Below are positions 1 through 4,682 of a stretch of DNA of 9,568 nt, one piece after another. Every line of letters starts with the position of its first letter. The stretch's first letter is position 1. The stretch lies in NCBI GenBank assembly GCA_002371335.1, contig DFHP01000171.1:1-9568 (forward strand), given 5' to 3'. Origin of the DNA: Eubacterium sp. UBA3720 (GTDB taxonomy: Bacteria; Bacillota; Clostridia; Lachnospirales; Lachnospiraceae). A program made the position numbers and the translations under genes. Below the pieces are notes generated by a model, which saw nothing but the letters and a program-made list of their open reading frames with translations, made no database searches and had not been told where the DNA came from.

Positions 1-416
1 GTTCCTTCAGGAAAACTTCCCGCAGGAGCATTAACAGACACCGTAATGCCATTATTGGTCGATTCCCCAATGATCGGTTCTTTGTTCCATTTTCCAGCAT
101 CTGCCGCTTCAGTTTCTTTTTCTTCTATTCCTTCTTTATCAGCGAAATCTTTTCTGTCCAAAGATCTCTTTTCTGAATTCTCATCCTCATTCATGGATTC
201 AGATACTTCGCTGACAACTATCTCTCCTGTTGTGTTGTCTTCATGATCTGACAACGATAATTCATTATCAATTTCATCGTTCTGCGTATCAACATACTCT
301 TCACCTGTCATCGCCTTTGCTGAATACGCAAAAGGCTCATTACCTAACACCGAAAAAATCAGGCCTAGAGCACATATCAACGAAAGGACTCGTTTAAATC
401 CTTCCCCCTGTTTCAT
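1..416 (-). CDS. Secreted surface protein, N-terminal part (cut by window edge)
   Basis: The first 138 codons of a larger gene read from an ATG at 414-416 to the window edge without a stop. A Shine-Dalgarno sequence (GGAGGAG read on the minus strand, about 421-428) sits 5 nt upstream and supports this start. Residues 1-35 form a signal peptide: basic n-region MKQGEGFKR, hydrophobic core VLSLICALGLIFSVLG, and a likely signal peptidase I site after SAKA. There is no lipobox cysteine. Residues 37 to about 115 form a linker very rich in Glu, Asp, Ser and Asn with no hydrophobic segment. The last visible residues (GITVSVNAPAGSFPEG) resemble the start of a short beta-sandwich module that I recall from large Clostridia surface and adhesin-like proteins. 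I infer an exported, probably cell-wall-associated protein. The function and any anchor domain lie outside the window. The export call is firm; the adhesin suggestion is weak. Confidence 0.8.
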   Translation of the reverse strand, partial: MKQGEGFKRVLSLICALGLIFSVLGNEPFAYSAKAMTGEEYVDTQNDEIDNELSLSDHEDNTTGEIVVSEVSESMNEDENSEKRSLDRKDFADKEGIEEKETEAADAGKWNKEPIIGESTNNGITVSVNAPAGSFPEG

Positions 417-817
417 AACAGCTCCTCCACTTCCATAAAATTAAAATAAAAAGCATTGCTCCTGTATGCAAAAAAAGCATGACAAAACGCTGCCATGACA
501 TAATTAAACTCTGGCAGCTGTAAACTCCTATCCGCACCTCCCTCCTATAAGTAACTCCTCATTCATTTATATATATTCCGGCTATTTTTTAACGAGGTAT
601 TAAACAGTCGGAGATAATCATAAAATATATTACCTTCTCCGAACAAACGTTTTACCAACGCATTTTCGAGTTTTTATATTATATCGTTTGTCAACAAATC
701 CATCTATGAGACCGCAGCAATCCTGTTCTTTCAATCTCAGAGGTTTCTCGCAGAACAAACTTGTAAAAACTTATAGTTAAGCGTCTATGTAATATGTGCT
801 TCATTTTTTTCAGAAAA
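417..817 (-). other. Intergenic leader region of the surface protein gene, with inverted repeats
   Basis: About 400 nt separate the terminator at 818-851 from the surface protein start. No convincing gene is present. It contains a perfect 7-bp inverted repeat with a 21-nt loop (TCGGAGA 608-614, TCTCCGA 636-642) and a 7-bp repeat with a 16-nt loop (GCTGCCA 489-495, TGGCAGC 512-518). A short A/T hairpin lies near 463-479. On the minus strand several GGAGG-like runs occur between 520 and 565. A perfect TATAAT (678-683) lies near a perfect TTGACA (689-694), but only 5 nt separate them. If transcription starts near 671, the leader would be about 250 nt long and structured. I do not recognise a known riboswitch class in it. 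Confidence 0.4.
678..683 (-). promoter_or_regulatory. Candidate -10 box upstream of the surface protein gene
   Basis: The minus strand reads TATAAT here, a perfect -10 hexamer within an A/T-rich stretch. TTGACA at 689-694 is too close (5 nt) to act as its -35. The hexamer 17 nt upstream is poor, and there is no TG extension. It is the best -10 candidate in this gap, but the call is weak. Confidence 0.25.
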
Positions 818-859
818 ACAGCGTGCCCTCTCCGCGGATTGGACACGCTGTCTTTTTTC
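814..859 (-). terminator. Intrinsic terminator, probably bidirectional
   Basis: A perfect 8-bp stem (ACAGCGTG 818-825 paired with CACGCTGT 844-851) encloses a GC-rich 18-nt loop that can extend the stem through CC/GG pairing. An A tract (814-818) precedes it and a CTTTTTTCT tract (852-859) follows. Read on the minus strand, the stem is followed by TTTTTCTG, so it can end transcription of the DUF4353 lipoprotein gene, whose stop lies 85 nt upstream. The plus-strand T tract would also stop opposing transcription. It separates the lipoprotein operon from the surface protein gene. Confidence 0.88.
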
Positions 860-936
860 TTATCTTTCTTAACTCTCTCTGATTATAACCGGCAGGCAAA
901 CAGAGACTCTTAATTCTTTGCTAAATATTTCGTCTG

Positions 937-1944
937 TTACTCAGAAATGACACTTCCGTTCACTTTCACTACAGATTCCGCAGCAATCGTCTTTTCAAGG
1001 CAGACCAAACCATCATCTTCTGTTTGAACAGTTATGGTTCCTCCGGTTATCGTAATCGAGTCATCGGATTTCATTCCATTATTGTCCGAATTGATATTGA
1101 TCGTCCCATTTGTGACTTTAATGTCTGAAACAGCAGAAATACCATCATCGACCGCGTTGATCTCAATGTTCCCACCATTTATTTCCACATATCCAAAGGA
1201 AACTTCTGTGTCGTTTGTTGCTTTTATTCCATCACCACCAGCCTCAGCAACTATGGTTCCATCATTGATCATCAAATAATCCTTGCCTTTGATACCATGA
1301 TTAACGGCGGTTACGGAAATCGTTCCGTTTTCGATCCGCAAAGTGTCTTTGCTGGTGATCCCATCCTTATAATTAGCTGTAACATTAAGACTTCCGCTGC
1401 CGCTGATCACAAGGTCTGCCTTTGAATAAATCACAGCATCCGGACCATCAACAGTATCTTCAATATCGTAGGATGAATCATCCGCAAGTGTATTTACCGT
1501 TCCGTCTGTAAGAGTGATCATAACATTTTCAGCTTCTTTCACATAAATTGGAGAAGATGCTGAACAATAGATATTCACGCTATTGAGAATAAGCTCCACT
1601 TCTCCGGCAGCATCCACAATGATCTGTCCGTCATTTAAATTCCCGCTTATTTCATAAGTGCCCGCCTCGCTGATCGCAGCAGTACTTCCGCTAACTGTAA
1701 CGCCATCACCTGCGGAAATATCTTCCCCATTTAAAACAATTTCCGTTCGGACCGATTCGTCCTCCGTTTCTTCTGCGATATTATTCGTTTCGATTATGTC
1801 ACTTGTCTCGTCCGTTTCAATTATTTCTGACCCAATTGGATGAACTTCCTGATCAGATAACTCCGTATTATCGGCTCCGCATCCTGCAAGACAGAAGCAT
1901 AACGACATCAGGAGCAATCCAGATACAATTTTTTTAAATTCCAT
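937..1944 (-). CDS. Carbohydrate-binding domain lipoprotein (DUF4353, Cthe_2159-like)
   Basis: This is a 335-residue secreted lipoprotein. The signal peptide ends in a lipobox (LAGC, Cys22), so the mature protein should be lipid-anchored outside the cytoplasmic membrane. An acidic linker runs to about residue 65. The rest is a right-handed beta-helix of short repeated rungs: SGNLNDGQIIVDA, GSLNVTANYKDGI, GTISVTAVNHGIK, GNIEINAVDDGIS and GTITVQTEDDGL, with Asp/Asn turns that could bind calcium. This matches the DUF4353 family, whose Clostridium thermocellum member Cthe_2159 binds polygalacturonic acid and cellulose. No enzyme motif is visible. A GTG 9 nt further upstream (1951-1953) is in frame, but the ATG at 1942-1944 has an AAAGGTG sequence about 6 nt before it, so I prefer the ATG. 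The gene follows the PepSY lipoprotein gene by 14 nt, so the two are probably co-transcribed. The family assignment is good; the ligand is unknown. Confidence 0.85.
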   Translation of the reverse strand: MEFKKIVSGLLLMSLCFCLAGCGADNTELSDQEVHPIGSEIIETDETSDIIETNNIAEETEDESVRTEIVLNGEDISAGDGVTVSGSTAAISEAGTYEISGNLNDGQIIVDAAGEVELILNSVNIYCSASSPIYVKEAENVMITLTDGTVNTLADDSSYDIEDTVDGPDAVIYSKADLVISGSGSLNVTANYKDGITSKDTLRIENGTISVTAVNHGIKGKDYLMINDGTIVAEAGGDGIKATNDTEVSFGYVEINGGNIEINAVDDGISAVSDIKVTNGTININSDNNGMKSDDSITITGGTITVQTEDDGLVCLEKTIAAESVVKVNGSVISE

Positions 1945-1958
1945 TTTACGCACCTTTC

Positions 1959-2642
1959 TCAGTCATAAACAAATTCTGCATCATACTCCGTTATTTCCCC
2001 ACTATTTGCATCGATTTCTATTTCATATTCTGTCGTCCCGGATATGAAATCTATTTGGTAGCATGCGAACCCGTCATCATGCTCAAACGATGTTTCCGTA
2101 AAAACAACATCTTTTTCCGAAACGCCTGCTTTCTCAAGCGCTATTACCTTTGCTTCCTCCAGAGTGAGCGAGACATCATTTTGCTTTGCACTGTCTGTTT
2201 TGTTTTTTCCGGCTTTAGCAGCATTGTAGTTTTCGATGTCATAATCATAAGAAACGATTTCTCCGGAATAGGCATCAATCTCATAATCATATTCCTTCGT
2301 GCCGACATAAAATTCTACATCATACACATACCTTCCATCGTCTTTTTCCAGTTTGACGGACAGGAACGTTACTTCACTCTCTTTGAGATCAGCATGCATT
2401 AATGCCGCCGCCTTTGCCTCTTCCTCTCCGATGACTTCCTCGGATTCAGCCTTTGCCACATTGTCAGTATTGCCGGCGCCTGATAGAGCGGTTGTTTCTT
2501 TGCTTATCTGCAGACTGTTCTCAACTGCTGTCTGTGATAATTCGCCGCTAATGCTTCCGCCTGCCCCCGTGTCGGTTCCTGTACATCCCGCAGCTGTCAT
2601 TACGCAGACAGCTGCAAGTGCAAGTATAAGATGTTTTCTCAT
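1959..2642 (-). CDS. Lipoprotein with two tandem PepSY domains
   Basis: A 227-residue exported lipoprotein. Residues 1-20 are a signal peptide with lipobox TAAGC (Cys20). A Ser/Thr/Gly-rich linker follows to about residue 66. Two PepSY domains come next, at about 69-134 and 156-221. Each starts with an EEAK helix and ends in strand, loop, strand: EYDYEIDAYSGEIVSY in the first and EYEIEIDANSGEITEY in the second. The near-identical endings point to internal duplication. PepSY domains are extracytoplasmic and are linked to inhibition of peptidases or to sensing in the cell envelope; in Bacillota they often sit beside two-component systems. The start ATG (2640-2642) has an AAAGGAG site 8 nt upstream (2651-2657). 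The gene immediately downstream (DUF4353) is 14 nt away. The two-component remnant just upstream (2715-2942) suggests this was once the accessory lipoprotein of that system, which is an inference. Confidence 0.88.
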   Translation of the reverse strand: MRKHLILALAAVCVMTAAGCTGTDTGAGGSISGELSQTAVENSLQISKETTALSGAGNTDNVAKAESEEVIGEEEAKAAALMHADLKESEVTFLSVKLEKDDGRYVYDVEFYVGTKEYDYEIDAYSGEIVSYDYDIENYNAAKAGKNKTDSAKQNDVSLTLEEAKVIALEKAGVSEKDVVFTETSFEHDDGFACYQIDFISGTTEYEIEIDANSGEITEYDAEFVYD

Positions 2643-2695
2643 ATTAAAAACTCCTTTCGCTTTGGTTGCTTATATTATTATCCGAATATATTAAA

Positions 2696-2729
2696 GAGTT
2701 ATTAGAAAAACATCTTAAGGAAATAACTC
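2696..2729. repeat. 8-bp inverted repeat upstream of the PepSY gene
   Basis: GAGTTATT (2696-2703) and AATAACTC (2722-2729) are perfect inverted copies separated by 18 nt. They overlap the stop codon of the two-component remnant (2715-2717) and end about 54 nt before the PepSY start. It is A/T-rich and has no T tract right after it, so it is a poor terminator. It could be an operator or an mRNA processing or stabilising hairpin. No function can be shown. Confidence 0.4.
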
Positions 2730-2942
2730 CCCTCCCGGAAAACGGACTATAAAGATGCTTCCTTTATTGAGTTCACCTTCTTCTTTCCTGAGGCTGACTT
2801 CATACGTCTTAGTGTTCAGGGACACTTCTGCGAGGATATATAAATTTGCCGGGTTCCTTATGATCGTCCGGATGCGGGCGGTCAGATTTTTCACAATGAT
2901 TTTATTCAGTTCTGTATCATCTTGAGCGATCAGCATTTTCAT
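2715..2942 (-). pseudogene. Two-component system remnant: response regulator start joined to histidine kinase tail
   Basis: A 75-codon open frame from ATG 2940-2942 to TAA 2715-2717, built from three recognisable pieces. Residues 1-20 (MKMLIAQDDTELNKIIVKNL) match the first strand and helix of a receiver domain, including the acidic pair D8-D9. Residues 21 to about 55 match the end of a receiver (ARIRTIIRNPA) and the start of an OmpR-type DNA-binding domain (AEVSLNTKTYEVS). Residues 56-75 contain GSIFIVRFPGG, typical of the C-terminal end of a histidine kinase. The phospho-accepting Asp, most of the receiver, the winged helix and nearly the whole kinase are missing. All joins are in frame. A good Shine-Dalgarno sequence (GGAAGTGAT) remains 4 nt upstream and overlaps the stop of the previous gene. 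An in-frame ATG at 3000-3002 exists but adds residues unlike a regulator. I infer a regulator-kinase pair collapsed by at least two deletions; a small peptide could still be made. Confidence 0.62.
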
Positions 2943-2947
2943 GTATA

Positions 2948-3223
2948 TCACTTCCGGGAATCCCATACCAGGAAAGTATTGGAAAATAGTTCGCATTCCC
3001 ATCCTGTTTTGGCATAAAGCAGTTCATCGTTTATAAAATGGTTTTTTCCAGATATAACTGTCAAAAGGAACTCTTTACTACGGCTGAGTTTTGACAGGTC
3101 TTCTGATGATTCTTCCCAAAGATGATTATGGTAATTTTGTTTTATTTCGATCTGCCCTGTATTCCAGCAAGCGATATAGTCAAACAGAGAATGATAAATA
3201 AAATCTTTTTCATATTGCTCCAT
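2948..3223 (-). CDS. Hypothetical protein, 91 residues
   Basis: I do not recognise this protein. It starts at ATG 3221-3223, 3 nt after the stop of the full-length CPBP gene, and ends in a TGA (2948-2950) lying inside the ribosome binding site of the two-component remnant. This tight packing suggests translation as part of the operon. The sequence is mixed polar and aromatic (for example FIYHSLFDYIACW near the N-terminus and ELFSNTFLVWDSRK at the end), with no signal peptide, no membrane segment and no motif known to me. The upstream Shine-Dalgarno match (GGATG) is weak. It may be a real small cytoplasmic protein or the surviving part of a larger decayed gene, since its immediate downstream neighbour is clearly degenerate. 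Confidence 0.45.
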   Translation of the reverse strand: MEQYEKDFIYHSLFDYIACWNTGQIEIKQNYHNHLWEESSEDLSKLSRSKEFLLTVISGKNHFINDELLYAKTGWECELFSNTFLVWDSRK

Positions 3224-3226
3224 GCG

Positions 3227-3940
3227 TTACATCCAGAAATATGAAAGGATCCCCAGACCGAAGATGTCTCCTGTCGCGTGGGCTATAAAGAATGGTAATA
3301 GGTTCCTGTCCTTTGACCGGCGATACAGAAGATACATAAATATGCCAAACAGCAGCCCTATCCCAAGAGCCGAAAGCATCCCCTGATAGGTGTGGAAGCT
3401 GACCCTAATCAGCAGAGAGAACAGGACAGCCCATTTCAGGTGTTCTTTCCTCACCGCAAGGCAGATGCCGAGGAAATAAAGCTCTTCATATACGCCGTTG
3501 AGCAGGGCGTATATCACACCAGATATCGTTTCACTTCCGAGAAAAGCGCCGATCGGCCCCGGAAACGGGAGGACGCCCGTCAGCGGATCGATGAGCAGAA
3601 AATAGATATCAAGCAGAAGTGCTGCGGCAAGGAAGATCAGGACACCGCAGGCGACAGCTTTTAGGTTGAAACGTATCGTCCATGCTTTGAAGTCGAAGCG
3701 GCGCAGCCACAGATACAGCAAGGCAAGGAGCAGAAGTCCCGCCTGCAACGCCAGTGCTCCGTAGTTATCCGCTGCGGAAAAAGTAAGGTTGTCATCAACA
3801 GTTGTCGCGCCCTGTATCAGCGCGATATACGATACGGTTGAGGTATAGATGCCCTCGCCCCACAGAATCAGGGTAAGGACGAGAATATCAAACCATTTCA
3901 GATTGTTAATTTTTTCTTTGTTTTGACGGTTAAAAATCAA
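3227..3940 (-). CDS. CPBP family intramembrane glutamic protease-like protein (full length)
   Basis: A 237-residue multi-pass membrane protein of the CPBP (Abi, CaaX protease/bacteriocin-processing) family. The family motifs are present: motif 1 is EELYFLG (E152, E153), motif 2 is in RVSFHTYQG (R179, H183), and motif 3 is AHATGD (H221, D225). These glutamate, histidine and aspartate residues form the active site in characterised relatives such as the yeast CaaX protease Rce1. The usual arginine of EExxxR is replaced (EELYFLG), which is tolerated in several subfamilies. About seven hydrophobic segments are visible. The start is a TTG (3938-3940); an AGGAG sequence at 3950-3954 lies 9 nt upstream and overlaps the TAG stop of the preceding CPBP gene, suggesting coupled translation. 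Possible roles are prenyl-protein-like processing, bacteriocin maturation or self-immunity. No bacteriocin gene is visible here, so the substrate is unknown. Confidence 0.85.
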   Translation of the reverse strand: MIFNRQNKEKINNLKWFDILVLTLILWGEGIYTSTVSYIALIQGATTVDDNLTFSAADNYGALALQAGLLLLALLYLWLRRFDFKAWTIRFNLKAVACGVLIFLAAALLLDIYFLLIDPLTGVLPFPGPIGAFLGSETISGVIYALLNGVYEELYFLGICLAVRKEHLKWAVLFSLLIRVSFHTYQGMLSALGIGLLFGIFMYLLYRRSKDRNLLPFFIAHATGDIFGLGILSYFWM

Positions 3941-3952
3941 TTGTTGGTTCTC

Positions 3953-4447
3953 CTATATACTTTCTGCTGCGTCGTATTTCCTCCATTTTCTGAACAGCAG
4001 TACCAGCATGATCACGATCTCCGCAGCCTGTAAAATACCCATCAGAACTGTGTAGCCGGGAATCTGCTTTGTCGCTCCGCTGAACAGGATATAGTCCCAT
4101 AAAAAGTGCATGATGATCAGAAAATGGATATTCCGGGTATAATCAAACATCAGCACATAGAACAGTCCGGCGACAAAGGTTGCCGCAAGCTGCATAAGAA
4201 CCTGCGGCACCGGCGATCCGCCCAAAATGTTGACCGCGTGAAGGAGGCTAAAGCATACGGCAGAGATCAGAAGCGCTTTTTTGAAACCCCGCTCCTGAAA
4301 CAGCCCGAGCAGCCGGATAAAAAGAATCCTGCGGAACATGGTTTCTTCCGCTACGCCGACGAGCAGCGTTACGACAAGCGGAGCTATAAACGCATACGTA
4401 AAGCTGCCGTTTGTCAGTAGATAGTAAATCGTCATTGCCAAACACAT
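3953..4447 (-). CDS. CPBP family intramembrane protease-like protein, short form
   Basis: A 164-residue membrane protein with the whole catalytic core of the CPBP family: EETMFRR (E34, E35, R39), FSLLHAVNIL (H70) and MHFLWDYILF (H114, D118). Four or five hydrophobic segments are seen. Relatives usually have 200-300 residues with two or more extra membrane helices before the EE motif. Here only about 33 residues precede it, so the gene looks shortened at its 5' end. The frame stays open for 12 codons above the ATG (4445-4447) before an in-frame TGA, and this stretch has no better start codon. The ribosome binding site before the ATG is poor. It is the first gene of the lower operon and its stop overlaps the ribosome binding site of the next CPBP gene. 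The two CPBP proteins share only the family motifs, so they are not a recent duplication. It may be functional because the catalytic residues are intact, or it may be decaying. Confidence 0.75.
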   Translation of the reverse strand: MCLAMTIYYLLTNGSFTYAFIAPLVVTLLVGVAEETMFRRILFIRLLGLFQERGFKKALLISAVCFSLLHAVNILGGSPVPQVLMQLAATFVAGLFYVLMFDYTRNIHFLIIMHFLWDYILFSGATKQIPGYTVLMGILQAAEIVIMLVLLFRKWRKYDAAESI

Positions 4448-4477
4448 CTCAAACGCAATATAAATATTTATTTCCTC

Positions 4478-4486
4478 ATTATATCA
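4478..4486 (-). promoter_or_regulatory. Extended -10 promoter candidate for the CPBP to DUF4353 operon
   Basis: The minus strand reads TGATATAAT, a perfect TGnTATAAT extended -10 element. No -35 hexamer is found 16-18 nt upstream, which extended -10 promoters can do without. Transcription would start near 4471, leaving a leader of about 24 nt before the first CPBP start codon. It is the only good promoter-like site between the two operons. Confidence 0.4.
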
Positions 4487-4519
4487 GGGTTGTTAACTGA
4501 CTCCCTCTGCTATATTCTC

Positions 4520-4537
4520 CAATATTTTATAATATTG
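4520..4537. repeat. AT-rich palindrome in the inter-operon gap
   Basis: CAATATT (4520-4526) and AATATTG (4531-4537) are perfect inverted copies separated by TTAT. The site lies 34 nt upstream of the extended -10 candidate, a position that suits an activator or repressor operator. As a hairpin it is weak because it has only one G-C pair. The regulator is unknown. Confidence 0.35.
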
Positions 4538-4595
4538 AAGTGAGATAATTATTAAATAGCTGAGTGCTTATATTTCTTGAGTTATTTGGTGAATG

Positions 4596-4611
4596 TACAG
4601 AAAATTCTGTA
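4596..4611. repeat. TACAGAA-AA-TTCTGTA palindrome
   Basis: Two perfect 7-bp inverted arms (4596-4602 and 4605-4611) flank a 2-nt centre, giving a compact operator-like site. It lies about 70 nt after the stop of the second ABC half-transporter gene and about 110 nt before the promoter candidate of the next operon. The TACA and TGTA ends recall binding sites of BlaI/CopY-type repressors, but their spacing here is different, so I make no assignment. Confidence 0.35.
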
Positions 4612-4682
4612 AAAGCTTTCAATACGTGTGGCAGATGGTCTGTATGGATTCTTTATTTTTCTCGGCAAAAACCGGCCTTACA

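Noticed and set aside
46..246. A 66-codon plus-strand frame rich in Ser, Leu and Pro
   Set aside because: It is the complement of the acidic linker of the surface protein. The linker's repeated Glu and Asp codons produce Ser- and Phe-rich antisense frames by base composition.
1000..1900. Repeated short motifs in the DUF4353 gene as a DNA tandem repeat
   Set aside because: The repetition is at protein level (beta-helix rungs) and the nucleotide copies have diverged. It is not a DNA repeat or CRISPR array.
2715..3002. Starting the two-component remnant at the upstream ATG (3000-3002), giving 95 residues
   Set aside because: The extra 20 residues overlap the previous gene in another frame and do not resemble a regulator. 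The ATG at 2940-2942 has a good ribosome binding site and begins exactly where response regulators begin.
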